This document shows positions 36,222 through 46,787 of a stretch of DNA of 64,000 nt, piece by piece. The stretch's first letter is position 1. Each line of letters starts with the position of its first letter. The position numbers and the translations under genes were made by a program. This stretch comes from Nitrosomonas sp. Nm51 (lineage in GTDB: Bacteria > Pseudomonadota > Gammaproteobacteria > Burkholderiales > Nitrosomonadaceae): assembly GCF_900111165.1 (NCBI RefSeq), contig NZ_FOGH01000001.1, positions 62,001 through 126,000 of the forward strand, written 5' to 3'. The notes beneath the pieces are model-generated. The model saw only the letters and a list, made by a program, of their open reading frames with translations, was not told the origin of the DNA and searched no databases.

Positions 36222-37646
36222 ATGCAAACGTTATACGACAAACTCTGGGATCAACATCTTGTCCATACTGAATCGAATGCCCCCGACAGCATGGCGCTGC
36301 TTTATATTGATCGGCATCTGGTTCATGAAGTCACCAGCCCGCAGGCGTTCGAAAGTCTGAAATTGGCTGGACGCAAGCCATGGCGGGTGAATTCGATACT
36401 GGCTGTGGCGGATCATAATGTGCCGACATCAGGCCGTGATTTTGGAATTAATGATCCCGTGTCGCGTCTTCAGGTTGATACGCTTGATAAAAACTGTGAC
36501 GAGCTGGGTATTACCGAGTTTAAAATGCGTGACGTGCGTCAGGGTATTGTGCATGTAATCGGACCTGAACAAGGAGCCACCTTGCCGGGCATGACTGTGG
36601 TTTGCGGGGATTCGCACACCAGTACGCATGGCGCCTTCGCCTGTCTTGCGTTTGGTATCGGCACCTCGGAAGTCGAACATGTGCTGGCCACGCAGTGCCT
36701 GCTAACTAGCAAATCCAAAACCATGCGTATCGCGGTCGAAGGAAAACTTGGACTGGGCGTGACTGCCAAGGATATTGCACTGGCGATAATCGGCAGAATA
36801 GGAACGGCTGGAGGTACCGGCTATGCCATTGAATTTACCGGTGATGCGATCCGGTCGCTGTCCATGGAAGGCCGCATGACGCTGTGCAATATGGCCATCG
36901 AAGCCGGCGCGCGCGCCGGGATGATTGCCGTTGACGATACCACAATTGAATATATCAAGGGAAGACCGTTTGCGCCGCAAGGTGGGTTATGGGAGCAGGC
37001 AGTCGCCTATTGGCGTACATTACATAGCGATACGGATGCTGTGTTTGACAAGACAGTTTCCTTGGAAGCTGCCGGTATCCGGCCACAGGTTACCTGGGGT
37101 ACTTCGCCTGAAATGGTGACAACGATAGACGGTTGTGTACCCGATCCGGCGGGTGTTACTGATCAGGGTAAACGACAGAATATCGAACAAGCACTAAAGT
37201 ATATGGGGCTGCAGCCCAATACACCGATTCAGTCGATTGCACTCGACAAGATTTTTATCGGCTCATGTACAAACTCGCGAATTGAGGATTTGCGCGCGGC
37301 AGCAAAAGTGATAAAAGGCAGGCGCGTCGCTTCAACAATCAAGTTAGCGCTGGTAGTACCCGGTTCCGGACTGGTTAAGCAGCAGGCCGAGCAGGAAGGG
37401 CTTGATAAAATTTTTACGGCAGCCGGATTCGAATGGCGCGAACCGGGCTGTTCAATGTGTTTGGCCATGAATGATGATAGGCTGTCAAAAGGCGAACGCT
37501 GCGCGTCAACATCCAACCGCAATTTTGAAGGCAGGCAGGGGCCCGGAGGCCGTACTCATCTGGTTAGTCCTGTGATGGCGGCCGCTGCTGCTGTTGCAGG
37601 TCATTTCGTTGATGTAAACGAGCTCGATGCGCCCCGAATGCCGTAA
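36222..37646 (+). CDS. leuC: 3-isopropylmalate dehydratase large subunit
   Basis: Isomerises 2- to 3-isopropylmalate in leucine synthesis together with LeuD. The 474-residue protein has the [4Fe-4S] ligands Cys349 (GSCTNSR), Cys410 and Cys413 ([11 protein letters not shown]), and the substrate loop [10 protein letters not shown]. It is first in the leuC-entericidin-leuD-leuB-asd run. The GTG/ATG choice is clear: the ATG at 36222 gives the canonical [10 protein letters not shown] start. Confidence 0.97.
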   Translation: MQTLYDKLWDQHLVHTESNAPDSMALLYIDRHLVHEVTSPQAFESLKLAGRKPWRVNSILAVADHNVPTSGRDFGINDPVSRLQVDTLDKNCDELGITEFKMRDVRQGIVHVIGPEQGATLPGMTVVCGDSHTSTHGAFACLAFGIGTSEVEHVLATQCLLTSKSKTMRIAVEGKLGLGVTAKDIALAIIGRIGTAGGTGYAIEFTGDAIRSLSMEGRMTLCNMAIEAGARAGMIAVDDTTIEYIKGRPFAPQGGLWEQAVAYWRTLHSDTDAVFDKTVSLEAAGIRPQVTWGTSPEMVTTIDGCVPDPAGVTDQGKRQNIEQALKYMGLQPNTPIQSIALDKIFIGSCTNSRIEDLRAAAKVIKGRRVASTIKLALVVPGSGLVKQQAEQEGLDKIFTAAGFEWREPGCSMCLAMNDDRLSKGERCASTSNRNFEGRQGPGGRTHLVSPVMAAAAAVAGHFVDVNELDAPRMP

Positions 37647-37696
37647 ACTTGATTATTGCAGCGACTACCATAATTTTTATTCCTCTGAAGGAGAAC

Positions 37697-37825
37697 ATGA
37701 TGAGACTTTTTGCGATAGTCATCGCTTTCATTGCATTATTTGGTTTAACGGCTTGCAATACAATGGCTGGTCTTGGTAAGGATATTCAGGAGGGGGGTGA
37801 AGCACTGGAGCGTACCGCACAGTAA
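37697..37825 (+). CDS. Entericidin A/B family small lipoprotein
   Basis: A 42-residue lipoprotein inside the leu operon. AAGGAG at 37688-37693 precedes ATG 37697. A hydrophobic signal ends in the lipobox LTAC with lipidated Cys20, followed by [10 protein letters not shown] and [11 protein letters not shown], the usual entericidin tail. In E. coli entericidins are a toxin/antidote pair linked to lysis; here there is only one, between leuC and leuD, an arrangement frequent in betaproteobacteria. A second ATG directly follows the first. Confidence 0.9.
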   Translation: MMRLFAIVIAFIALFGLTACNTMAGLGKDIQEGGEALERTAQ

Positions 37826-37835
37826 GTATTTAATT

Positions 37836-38474
37836 ATGGATAAATTTCAAATAGTTACGGGTATTGTTGTGCCGCTTGATCGTGCTAATGTCGATACCGA
37901 CGCCATTATCCCAAAGCAGTTCTTGAAATCAATCAAGCGTACGGGTTTCGGACAGAATCTATTTGATGAATGGCGGTACCTGGATCATGGCGAGCCGGGA
38001 ATGGATGCTTCGCAGCGACAGCTAAACCCGGATTTTGTCTTGAATCAACCCCGTTACCAGTCTGCCAGAATTCTATTGGCAAGAGACAATTTCGGTTGCG
38101 GATCAAGTCGTGAACATGCACCGTGGGCGCTCCAGGACTATGGATTCAAGGTCATTATTGCTCCCAGTTTTGCTGATATCTTTTTTAATAACTGCTTCAA
38201 AATCGGATTGTTGCCTATTGTGCTGAATGGAAACATTCTGGATCAATTGTTTCGTGAAGTAAATGAAACGGAGGGCTATACGTTAACCGTAGATTTGCAG
38301 GAACAGGTGTTGACCACGCCTGCTGGAGAACGTGTGGAATTTTCTGTCGATACATTTCGGAAACATTGTCTGTTGAATGGTCTGGATGACATTGGCCTCA
38401 CGTTACAGCACGCGGATAAAATCAGAGAATTTGAGCAAAAACGGCGTAAACAACAACCTTGGTTGTTTGTGTAA
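37836..38474 (+). CDS. leuD: 3-isopropylmalate dehydratase small subunit
   Basis: The 212-residue partner of LeuC. Start at 37836 ([20 protein letters not shown]) matches the family; the longer frame upstream overlaps the entericidin gene. [22 protein letters not shown] and [16 protein letters not shown] are the substrate-binding blocks. It begins 10 bases after the entericidin stop, so translation is probably coupled, as no own strong ribosome-binding site is seen. Confidence 0.96.
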   Translation: MDKFQIVTGIVVPLDRANVDTDAIIPKQFLKSIKRTGFGQNLFDEWRYLDHGEPGMDASQRQLNPDFVLNQPRYQSARILLARDNFGCGSSREHAPWALQDYGFKVIIAPSFADIFFNNCFKIGLLPIVLNGNILDQLFREVNETEGYTLTVDLQEQVLTTPAGERVEFSVDTFRKHCLLNGLDDIGLTLQHADKIREFEQKRRKQQPWLFV

Positions 38475-38492
38475 CAATAACTTATAACGATT

Positions 38493-39554
38493 ATGAATAT
38501 AGCAGTCTTGGCTGGTGACGGCATCGGGCCTGAAATTATCGCGCAGGCGGTGCGCTTATTGGATGTTTTAAAAGCAGAAGGATTCGATATCGAACTGGAG
38601 TACGGGTTAATAGGTGGGAGCGCAGTCGACGCAACCGGTGAACCTTATCCGGAAATGACGCACCAATTGGTTTCCCGGGCTGATGCCGTGTTGTTGGGAG
38701 CTGTTGGAGGACCGCAGTACGATGTGTTACCGCGGCCACAACGGCCCGAGAGGGGCCTGCTCGCCATTCGTAAGGCGCTAAATCTGTTTGCTAATTTGCG
38801 TCCTGCAATACTCTACCCCGAACTGGCCAAAGCGTCCAGTTTGAAGCCTGATGTCGTGGCTGGATTGGATATTATGATTGTGCGCGAACTAACTGGAGAT
38901 ATCTATTTCGGTAAGCCGCGTGGGATTGAAATGCGTGACGGTCAGCGTGTCGGCGTCAATACCATGGTTTACAACGAAGCCGAGATCCAGCGCATAGCGC
39001 ATGTCGCTTTCCGGACTGCTCAGAAAAGAAATCGCAGGCTATGCTCGGTAGATAAAATGAATGTATTGGAATGCACGCAATTATGGCGCGATGTGGTGGA
39101 AGAAACCGGCAAAGCATACCCGGACGTTAAATTGTCGCATATGCTGGTTGATAATGCGGCCATGCAGCTGGTGCGCGATCCCAAACAATTTGATGTGATT
39201 GTAACCGGAAATATGTTTGGCGATATACTGTCTGACGAGGCGTCGATGTTAACGGGTTCGATTGGTATGCTGCCATCTGCCTCACTTGACAGTCATAATA
39301 AGGGGCTGTATGAGCCGATTCATGGTTCCGCTCCGGATATCGCCGGCAAAAATGTTGCCAATCCGCTTGCCACCATTCTCTCGGTTGCGATGATGATGCG
39401 TTATACATTCAACCAGGAAGATGTTGCGCAACACATTGAAGAAGCAGTAAAGAAAGTATTGGTACAAGGGCTGCGAACAAGCGATATTGCAAGTCAGGGA
39501 ATGCATGTGCTTGGCACGCGAGAAATGGGTGATGCGGTTCTATCCGCGTTTTAA
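38493..39554 (+). CDS. leuB: 3-isopropylmalate dehydrogenase
   Basis: Oxidatively decarboxylates 3-isopropylmalate with NAD+, the third leucine step. The 353-residue protein has the opening [28 protein letters not shown] and the metal/substrate motif [15 protein letters not shown], then the NAD loop [18 protein letters not shown]. It follows leuD by 18 bases in the same operon. Confidence 0.97.
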   Translation: MNIAVLAGDGIGPEIIAQAVRLLDVLKAEGFDIELEYGLIGGSAVDATGEPYPEMTHQLVSRADAVLLGAVGGPQYDVLPRPQRPERGLLAIRKALNLFANLRPAILYPELAKASSLKPDVVAGLDIMIVRELTGDIYFGKPRGIEMRDGQRVGVNTMVYNEAEIQRIAHVAFRTAQKRNRRLCSVDKMNVLECTQLWRDVVEETGKAYPDVKLSHMLVDNAAMQLVRDPKQFDVIVTGNMFGDILSDEASMLTGSIGMLPSASLDSHNKGLYEPIHGSAPDIAGKNVANPLATILSVAMMMRYTFNQEDVAQHIEEAVKKVLVQGLRTSDIASQGMHVLGTREMGDAVLSAF

Positions 39555-39679
39555 GCACCCAGACAAATGCTTGCAGTAAGAAAAAGAGACTGTTGGGATG
39601 TTATGATGATGCCTTATGGCAAGCGGTTGATTGAGAATTTTTTTTAACAAATGATGTTTTTTAGTGTGGCGGGGTAACA

Positions 39680-40792
39680 ATGAAGCAGGTTGGTTTTGTC
39701 GGTTGGCGTGGTATGGTCGGTTCTGTTTTAATGCAGCGTATGCGTGAAGAGAACGACTTTTCCCTGATTGATCCTGTGTTTTTTTCCACATCCCAACAAG
39801 GTAGACAGGGCCCGGATGTTGGCAAGGATGTTCCATCGCTGAAGGATGCTTACGATTTGACTGAACTTGCAGCAATGGATGTCATTGTGACATGCCAGGG
39901 AGGCGATTATACCAACAAGGTTGTCAAGGATCTGAGACAGTCCGGCTGGCAGGGTTATTGGATTGATGCCGCATCAGCATTGCGCATGGATGATGATGCT
40001 GTCATTATTCTCGACCCGGTGAATATGCCTGTCATCGAACAGGCAATGCATGATGGCGTAAAAAATTATATAGGTGGCAATTGTACGGTCAGTCTGATGT
40101 TAATGGCGGTTAGTGGGTTGATTAAAAAAGGCCTGGTTGAATGGGCTAATGTCATGACATATCAGGCAGCATCGGGTGCCGGTGCCCGTAACATGCGTGA
40201 ACTGTTGCAGCAGATGGGTGAAGCGCATCGCGTCGTCAAAGAATTGCTGGACGATCCGGCGTCCAGTATTCTGGATATCGATCGTGAAGTTGCTGGTACC
40301 TTGCGAGATAAAAACTTTCCAGTAGCCAATTTTGGTGTTCCACTTGCCGGCAGTCTCATTCCTTGGATTGATAAAGCTGTAGCCAATGGCCAAAGCCGTG
40401 AAGAATGGAAAGGTTTGGCTGAAACCAATAAAATTATTGGCAAAAAGGATCAACCATTACCTATTGACGGCACTTGCGTTCGAATTGGCGCAATGCGCTG
40501 CCACAGCCAGGCGCTGACCATGAAGCTTAAAAAAAATATACCGCTAGACGAAGTAGAGGGCATTATTGCTGATTCGAATGCCTGGGTACGGGTTGTTCCA
40601 AACGAACGTGAAGCGACAACAAGAGAGCTAACACCGGCAGCCGTTACCGGTACTTTGTCGATACCGGTCGGGCGTATACGCAAACTGGCCATGGGTGACG
40701 AATATCTGTCAGCTTTTACAGTTGGTGACCAACTGCTTTGGGGCGCCGCAGAACCGTTGCGAAGGATGCTTCGGATTCTAGTACAGCATTAA
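39680..40792 (+). CDS. asd: Aspartate-semialdehyde dehydrogenase
   Basis: Reduces aspartyl phosphate to the semialdehyde, the branch point to lysine/diaminopimelate, threonine and methionine. 370 residues, with the nucleotide loop [10 protein letters not shown], the active-site Cys135 in GGNCTVSLM, and the late His/Arg block [16 protein letters not shown]. It is the proteobacterial long form. GGCGGGG stands before the ATG. Placement between leuB and fimV is usual in betaproteobacteria. Confidence 0.97.
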   Translation: MKQVGFVGWRGMVGSVLMQRMREENDFSLIDPVFFSTSQQGRQGPDVGKDVPSLKDAYDLTELAAMDVIVTCQGGDYTNKVVKDLRQSGWQGYWIDAASALRMDDDAVIILDPVNMPVIEQAMHDGVKNYIGGNCTVSLMLMAVSGLIKKGLVEWANVMTYQAASGAGARNMRELLQQMGEAHRVVKELLDDPASSILDIDREVAGTLRDKNFPVANFGVPLAGSLIPWIDKAVANGQSREEWKGLAETNKIIGKKDQPLPIDGTCVRIGAMRCHSQALTMKLKKNIPLDEVEGIIADSNAWVRVVPNEREATTRELTPAAVTGTLSIPVGRIRKLAMGDEYLSAFTVGDQLLWGAAEPLRRMLRILVQH

Positions 40793-40816
40793 ATTTAAAC
40801 AATTATTGACTGATTA

Positions 40817-40840
40817 TTAAGACAAATGGTATTGTCTTAA
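40817..40840. terminator. Inverted repeat after asd
   Basis: TTAAGACAA and TTGTCTTAA form a perfect 9-bp stem around ATGGTA. It lies 24 bases after the asd stop and before fimV. No T tract follows, so it could be a Rho-independent terminator of weak kind or an operator for fimV. Confidence 0.5.
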
Positions 40841-40964
40841 TGTATTGACTCAAATTCTTTTTCAAGGAATTAACATATAATTTCGTGAATATTTAGCGCT
40901 TGCATTAGTTGTGTTCGTGCTAGGCTAGGTCTATTTTCTTTTGAGAACAAGAGAGGAGTCTTCA

Positions 40965-43697
40965 GTGTATACATCGTTTTTTAGAGCATGCCTGTTGTTA
41001 ATCGGTTTTGTTTTTTCCTTAACTGCTCATGCTGCAGGACTAGGCAAACTGACTATCAACTCCTCTCTTGGGCAACCGCTCAATGCTGAAATCGATCTTG
41101 TCACTGTCAGTGAAGATGAAGTTTCTTCATTAAATGCTGAAATTGCCTCGCGCGAAGCATTTGTACAGGCCGGTATACGCTATGAACCTTTCTTCTCTAC
41201 ATTTAAGATTTCTATAGAATCCCGTGTCAATGGCGAACCCTACGTAAAAATTATTTCTCCGCAATCCGTAAACGAACCGTTTCTCAACATGCTGGTGGAG
41301 TTGAGCTGGGCCTCAGGGCGATTGTTGCGTGAGTATACCGTTTTACTCGATCCGGCAGACGTTACACCTTCGGAGCCAGTAGCACCGGTCGTGCCGATGT
41401 TTCAGGAAAGAACGGAAACAGTGGTTGAGGCGGAGACAGCGCCTGTCGATCAGGCTGCTGCGCAAACAACACCTTTAGCTGCCGCTGATGAACCAGTTAC
41501 GCAAATGCGCCAACCAGTGCCGACATCACCGAGACCCGGTACATATGGACCGATTCTGGAAGGTGATACGCTTTCATCGATTGCCAGGCAGTTTAAACCA
41601 GAGTCGGTCAATCTCAATCAGATGCTGGTCGCGATATTCCGGGCAAATCGCGATGCGTTTATTGCGGATAACATGAATTTGCTGAGAACCGGTGTGGTTC
41701 TAAATATACCTGATCTGCAAAGAGTAACTGAAATCAATGAAAAAGAAGCCAATGCTGAAGTCAGAGTACAGGTCAGCGACTGGCATAAATACCGCCAGAG
41801 TCTGACTTTGTCTGCGGGGCAGCCGCAGGATATGGATGCACTCAGTCAAACGGCTGCTGGAGAAATAACAACTGCGGTAGACAATGCCGCGGCTTCTCGC
41901 AGCGAATCGCCAGTAGAGGTATTACGGCTGTCAAGCGGTGAAAAACTTCCGGATTCTCAGGATGGATTCTCTGACTTAAGTGCGCAGGAACGGATACGCA
42001 TGATGGAAGAAGATGCCATTGCGCGCAATCTTGCATTAAAAGAGGCGAATGAACGTGTCGCGATGCTGGAAAAGAACATTGAGAATCTGCAAAAACTATT
42101 ATCGTTGCAAAATTCCGAGTTGGCGCAGGCGCAGATAAATGCAGAAACACAGGCGCAACCATCGCAAACTGAAACAGAGGCGCTGGAGATCATTCCGGAG
42201 AAATCTGTTGCGTCGCCCGATGATGAATTTGGCGTGCTTTCCGAAAATGAATCTACGTTTGAGCTGGATGTTGCTAGCGAAGATGATTCGTTTTCATTGC
42301 CAGCCAAGGATGCAACTGTCCAGGATGGTGCTGAAACTGAAGCATTAGCTACTTTGTCGCCTGCTACACAGGTTGAATTAGCAGCAAATTCAGTTCTGGC
42401 TCCGGAGTCAGAGGAAGCGTCCTGGTTTGATCGGGTTACGGGTAATATGATGTATATTGGCGCTGTTTCTGCCTTATTGCTGCTTACTTTGCTAGCCTTC
42501 ATTCTCAGGCGTCGCAGACAAGCTGCTGCGGCTGAAGCTGAGGCAGAGGAGTCCAGATACGAAGAATTGTCGTCGGCGCTGCGCGATAAAACGGCTGCTG
42601 CTGTTGCTGCTGCCCATGTTGTCGATCAAAAAACTGATGGTCAGAATGATTTTGAACAGACGAATCAATTTTTCTCACAAGAAGAATCACAGGAAAAAGA
42701 TGATTCAGCAGCATTTGACTTGTCAACGGATGAAAATGAAAGCCCGGAAATTCCAAAAAATAAATTGTACGATGCTGATCAACCGATTGAATTGGATTTT
42801 TCAAAGGAAAATGAAGAAGCTGATGCGGGAATTGAGTCTTCGATAGATGAATCTGATGCTGCCTTAGGCATGAATGCTTTCGATGAAAGTATTTCAGAAG
42901 CGAAAAGCTTAGATGATACGCTACAGGAAAATACCGATCAGATACTTGATTTTAATGCTGAAACGGAGGCAATGGTTGCGATGGATCAGGAAGCTTCTGT
43001 TGAAAACAGTGAAATCGATGAAGCGCATATTATGGATTTTACGGCCGAAACATCGCGTTCGACAGAAGATGCCAAATCAGATTACGAACTGAAAATCGAT
43101 TTTGATGATGAGCTAAACTCAGAAATTAACGACGCGATGCAGATGGATCTTGCAGATGACAAGCTGACAATGGAATCGACTGAGTCGGAATCAAAATCCG
43201 ATATTGAGAATGCGCTTGATTTTTCAGTGGATTCTTCAACAATTGATCTTTCTGACGAGAGTAATCTGCTAAATGAATCAGCACATGGGGTGACTACCCC
43301 GGAAAGTGAGGATAATACCTCTGATGCGCCTGGATTGGATTTTACATCTGAGCCCGAATTGCCAGAAATCGTATCTGAGGGCAATGAGACGCTCTCTTCA
43401 GATTCAGACAAGCTTATATCTGAAGTTGATTTTTCAGATATCGACCTGAATGTAGAAAACACATCTGGATCTGTTGAAAATAAAGCTGATGAAGAGATTG
43501 AGACAGTTGAGTCTGCATCAGATGAACCTGAAGCAAGAAGTGAGCAATGGCACGAAATTGAAACCAAAATTGATCTAGCAAAAGCTTATCTGGAAATGGA
43601 AGACATGGAAGGTGCGCGAGAGATGCTCGAGGAAGTCGTGCAGGAAGGTGACGAAAATCAGCAAAAAACGGCTAGAGAGTTGTTGGAAAAGCTTTAG
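40965..43697 (+). CDS. fimV: FimV-like peptidoglycan-binding pilus assembly protein
   Basis: A 910-residue inner-membrane hub for type IV pilus assembly and polar organisation. Start at GTG 40965 because AGGAG (40954-40958) precedes it and the signal peptide follows (FFRACLLLIGFVFSLTAHA). Then come the FimV N-terminal domain (GLGKLTINSSLGQPLNAEI), a LysM domain near 190-245 (GDTLSSIARQF, LNIPDL), a coiled coil near 345-385, one membrane helix near 485-505, a long acidic Asp/Glu/Ser tail, and the C-terminal FimV motif EMEDMEGAREMLEEVVQEG. The tail's repeats (DFxxE, LDF) are probably disordered. Confidence 0.92.
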   Translation: MYTSFFRACLLLIGFVFSLTAHAAGLGKLTINSSLGQPLNAEIDLVTVSEDEVSSLNAEIASREAFVQAGIRYEPFFSTFKISIESRVNGEPYVKIISPQSVNEPFLNMLVELSWASGRLLREYTVLLDPADVTPSEPVAPVVPMFQERTETVVEAETAPVDQAAAQTTPLAAADEPVTQMRQPVPTSPRPGTYGPILEGDTLSSIARQFKPESVNLNQMLVAIFRANRDAFIADNMNLLRTGVVLNIPDLQRVTEINEKEANAEVRVQVSDWHKYRQSLTLSAGQPQDMDALSQTAAGEITTAVDNAAASRSESPVEVLRLSSGEKLPDSQDGFSDLSAQERIRMMEEDAIARNLALKEANERVAMLEKNIENLQKLLSLQNSELAQAQINAETQAQPSQTETEALEIIPEKSVASPDDEFGVLSENESTFELDVASEDDSFSLPAKDATVQDGAETEALATLSPATQVELAANSVLAPESEEASWFDRVTGNMMYIGAVSALLLLTLLAFILRRRRQAAAAEAEAEESRYEELSSALRDKTAAAVAAAHVVDQKTDGQNDFEQTNQFFSQEESQEKDDSAAFDLSTDENESPEIPKNKLYDADQPIELDFSKENEEADAGIESSIDESDAALGMNAFDESISEAKSLDDTLQENTDQILDFNAETEAMVAMDQEASVENSEIDEAHIMDFTAETSRSTEDAKSDYELKIDFDDELNSEINDAMQMDLADDKLTMESTESESKSDIENALDFSVDSSTIDLSDESNLLNESAHGVTTPESEDNTSDAPGLDFTSEPELPEIVSEGNETLSSDSDKLISEVDFSDIDLNVENTSGSVENKADEEIETVESASDEPEARSEQWHEIETKIDLAKAYLEMEDMEGAREMLEEVVQEGDENQQKTARELLEKL

Positions 43698-43758
43698 TGG
43701 ATTGGTTTAGCATGTACGGCGGATCTCATTCGCGATGACCGCAACTCGCTGATTGCAG

Positions 43759-44028
43759 CTAGTACTCTATCAATATGATATTGCCGTGTACAGCGTTACC
43801 GTAGTGCTTTGCAGTAAGGCACAGTGCGCAAGAAAGGGTTATTCCCTTTTCAAGCAGTGTAACGCGACTGCAGAGCACCACGATAACGCCCAGTGGGTGG
43901 GCTGGTCAGTGACCATGGACTGCGCTCGTGTCTTTTGGTAATAGAACGCTATTGCCTGCAAGACACGCCTTGCCATGAGCACTGACAAGTTCACTGTACA
44001 CGACAATATCATATTGATAGGGTACTAG
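43759..44028. mobile_element. MITE-like element with 35-bp terminal inverted repeats
   Basis: A 270-base non-coding element between fimV and truA. Its ends are 35-bp inverted repeats with two mismatches: CTAGTAC(T/C)CTATCAATATG, then ATATTG(C/T)CGTGTACAG. If CTAG is a duplicated target, the element proper is 262 bp. Inside is a second inverted pair (43794-43815 with 43868-43889), an AAAGGG-CCCTTT hairpin, GCCCA-TGGGC, and AATAG-CTATT. A partial relative lies at 33120-33380. It encodes no protein; mobilisation would need a transposase elsewhere. IS5-type elements often use CTAG-like targets, but the parent is unknown. Confidence 0.85.
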
Positions 44029-44031
44029 ATT

Positions 44032-44829
44032 GTGAGAATTGTACTCATACTTGAATACAATGGCAGCAATTATTGCGGATGGCAGAGTCAACCATGCAAC
44101 TGTTCGATACAGGATAAACTGGAATTTGCTTTATCATGTATCGCGAACGAAAAGATTCGTGTGGTCACTGCCGGCAGAACTGATGCAGGGGTGCATGCTT
44201 TATATCAGGTGGTTCATTTCGAAACCACGGTGAGACGGCCGAAAACAGCCTGGATACGTGGTGTTAATACGTTTTTGCCAAAAGATATTGCTGTACTTTG
44301 GGCAAGCGAAATTTCCGGTCAGTTTCACGCACGTTTTAGCGCAAATGCGCGCCGTTATCAGTATTTATTGCTTAATCATCCGATTCGTCCTGGCATTCTT
44401 TACCAAAAGGCCGGATGGTGCCATCAACCGCTAGATCTTGAAAAAATGCAAACGGCCGCCAGAATATTGCTCGGCAAACATGATTTTTCTGCTTTTCGTG
44501 CAGCCGAATGTCAGGCGAAATCGCCAGTGCGCATGTTGACACAATTGGATATATCGCGTCGTGATAACATGATTATGTTTGACCTGTGTGCCAATGCATT
44601 TTTGCACCACATGGTGCGCAATATTGTTGGGTGTCTGGTTTACGTCGGCAAGGGGCGATATTCTCCAGATTGGTTACGAATGTTATTGGAAAACGGTGAC
44701 AGAGCGGCGGCTGCACCAACATTTTCAGCGTCCGGCCTTTATTTGGCGGATATTATATACGATCCGGAGTGGAATCTGCCGCGGATGGAAGGACATACTA
44801 ACATTACTAATCATTACCGGTTTTCGTAA
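44032..44829 (+). CDS. truA: tRNA pseudouridine(38-40) synthase TruA
   Basis: Makes pseudouridine in the anticodon arm of many tRNAs. 265 residues with catalytic Asp51 in GRTDAGVHA and the family start MRIVLILEYNG (here GTG). FSANARRYQYLLLN and HHMVRNIVG are further TruA blocks. The start codon is 3 bases after the MITE end; the only ribosome-binding-site-like sequence (TAGGG at 44018-44021) belongs to the MITE. Expression is therefore likely to depend on the element. Confidence 0.95.
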   Translation: MRIVLILEYNGSNYCGWQSQPCNCSIQDKLEFALSCIANEKIRVVTAGRTDAGVHALYQVVHFETTVRRPKTAWIRGVNTFLPKDIAVLWASEISGQFHARFSANARRYQYLLLNHPIRPGILYQKAGWCHQPLDLEKMQTAARILLGKHDFSAFRAAECQAKSPVRMLTQLDISRRDNMIMFDLCANAFLHHMVRNIVGCLVYVGKGRYSPDWLRMLLENGDRAAAAPTFSASGLYLADIIYDPEWNLPRMEGHTNITNHYRFS

Positions 44830-44860
44830 CCTCCTATTGGTAGATTTCAATCAAAATTAA

Positions 44861-45487
44861 ATGTGTTTTATGGTCGTACGCGTAAAAATATGCGGTATTA
44901 CCCGTATTGAGGATGCAATGACGGCGGCTAGTTGGGGTGCAGATGCTATCGGCTTTGTATTCTGGCCAAATAGCTCGCGTTATGTGACGCCGCGTCAGGC
45001 TGCCGAAATTTCGGCTAACATACCTGCTTTTATCAATACTGTCGGTGTTTATGTTGATCCTGATCCAGATTGGGTTAATGAGACCGCTAGAATTGCAAAA
45101 TTGAGTTTGCTGCAGTTTCACGGTGACGAAGAACGGGATTTTTGTGGTCAGTTTTTCTTACCCTACATCAAAGCAATTCGCGTCAGGGAAGACATGGATT
45201 TGTTACAATATGCCAGTCGCTATAACACTGCAAAAGGATTGTTGTTGGATACCTACACAAAAAACATGCCGGGGGGAACGGGAAGTATATTCGATTGGAG
45301 TTTAATTCCCCGGCAATTGCCGTTACCAGTAATTTTGTCGGGTGGATTGAATGTTGAAAATATATCGATGGCGATCAAACAGGTTCGCCCCTGGGCAGTG
45401 GATGTTTCCAGTGGTGTTGAAGCTGATAAAGGTATAAAAGATGCGCAGAAAATTTCTGCTTTTATGCGAGGAGTTCGGGAAAAATGA
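44861..45487 (+). CDS. trpF: Phosphoribosylanthranilate isomerase
   Basis: Third step of tryptophan synthesis. 208 residues, a TIM barrel with [14 protein letters not shown] (catalytic Cys), LLQFHGDE and the phosphate loop [15 protein letters not shown] (catalytic Asp). ATG 44861 and ATG 44870 are both possible starts; the family suggests the second, but no ribosome-binding site decides. Its TGA overlaps the trpB ATG. Confidence 0.96.
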   Translation: MCFMVVRVKICGITRIEDAMTAASWGADAIGFVFWPNSSRYVTPRQAAEISANIPAFINTVGVYVDPDPDWVNETARIAKLSLLQFHGDEERDFCGQFFLPYIKAIRVREDMDLLQYASRYNTAKGLLLDTYTKNMPGGTGSIFDWSLIPRQLPLPVILSGGLNVENISMAIKQVRPWAVDVSSGVEADKGIKDAQKISAFMRGVREK

Positions 45488-46683
45488 ATATATATGATCT
45501 GCCGGACAAGCAAGGTCATTTTGGCCCTTACGGCGGCGTGTTCGTCGCTGAAACACTGATTTCGGCACTGGATGAATTGCGAGAACAATATGATCACTAT
45601 CGAAATAATGCCGCGTTCCAGAATGAGTTTGCAAACGAATTAAAACATTATGTCGGGCGGCCAAGCCCGATTTATCATGCCAGGCGTTGGTCGGAGCATC
45701 TTGGCGGTGCACAGATTCTGTTAAAGCGCGAAGACTTGAATCATACCGGAGCGCATAAAGTCAATAATACGGTCGGTCAGGCTTTACTGGCCCGGCGTAT
45801 GGGTAAAAGCCGGGTTATTGCGGAAACAGGGGCGGGACAACATGGTGTGGCCACCGCTACAGTGGCTGCGCGCTATGGGATGCAGTGTGTTGTTTATATG
45901 GGTTCTGAAGATGTTCGGCGACAGGCGACCAATGTATACCGGATGAAGTTGCTGGGAGCTGAGGTGGTGCAGGTTAAATCAGGCTCCCGAACTTTGAAGG
46001 ATGCTTTGAATGAGGCCATGCGCGACTGGGTGACGCAAGTTGAAAATACGTTTTATATTATCGGCACAGTCGCCGGGCCGCATCCATATCCAATGATGGT
46101 ACGGGATTTTCAGACAGTTATTGGAACCGAAGCTAAAATACAAATGCAAGAAGCTTATGGCAAACAACCCGATGTGTTAATAGCGTGTGTCGGGGGAGGG
46201 TCAAACGCAATCGGCCTGTTTTATCCCTATATCGATGACCAAAGCGTGCGAATGATAGGTGTCGAAGCTGCCGGTAAGGGATTGGAAACAAATAAACATG
46301 CAGCCACCTTAAGCAAAGGAAAACCCGGAGTGTTGCATGGAAACCGCACGTATTTGATACAAGATGAAAACGGGCAGATTATTGAAACACACTCCATATC
46401 GGCCGGGCTGGATTATCCTGGCGTGGGGCCCGAGCATGCATGGCTTAAAGATATTCATCGGGCTGAGTATGTCGGGGTTACAGACGACGAGGCACTAGCG
46501 GCATTTCATGCCCTATGCCGATTTGAAGGCATTATGCCGGCGCTCGAATCAAGTCATGCCTTGGCCTATGCTGCTAAATTCGCGCCAACACTTGCAAAAA
46601 ACCAGTTGATACTCGTCAATCTCTCCGGGCGGGGCGATAAAGATATGGCGACCGTTGCACAAATGTCCGGAATAGCGCTCTAG
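45484..46683 (+). CDS. trpB: Tryptophan synthase beta chain
   Basis: Condenses indole with serine, using PLP. 399 residues with the PLP lysine Lys92 in [10 protein letters not shown], the phosphate-binding GGGSNA block, [12 protein letters not shown] at the start and [15 protein letters not shown] near the end. The ATGA overlap with trpF shows coupling; trpA follows after 104 bases. Confidence 0.98.
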   Translation: MNIYDLPDKQGHFGPYGGVFVAETLISALDELREQYDHYRNNAAFQNEFANELKHYVGRPSPIYHARRWSEHLGGAQILLKREDLNHTGAHKVNNTVGQALLARRMGKSRVIAETGAGQHGVATATVAARYGMQCVVYMGSEDVRRQATNVYRMKLLGAEVVQVKSGSRTLKDALNEAMRDWVTQVENTFYIIGTVAGPHPYPMMVRDFQTVIGTEAKIQMQEAYGKQPDVLIACVGGGSNAIGLFYPYIDDQSVRMIGVEAAGKGLETNKHAATLSKGKPGVLHGNRTYLIQDENGQIIETHSISAGLDYPGVGPEHAWLKDIHRAEYVGVTDDEALAAFHALCRFEGIMPALESSHALAYAAKFAPTLAKNQLILVNLSGRGDKDMATVAQMSGIAL

Positions 46684-46787
46684 CATCGGCAGGCACCGTC
46701 AACGGTGTATTATGAAACTGCTATCACTTCAATTATGCGTGATTGCCGGTCTGACATCCCGTATTTTAAACATTTTTATCAATAAGT

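Noticed and set aside
40845-40881. Promoter with TTGACT and TATAAT before fimV
   Set aside because: The boxes are 25 bases apart, far from the normal 16-18, and neither has a better partner nearby.
41957-42502. 181-codon minus-strand frame opposite fimV
   Set aside because: Its Ser-rich sequence simply mirrors the Glu/Ala/Ser codons of FimV on the other strand.
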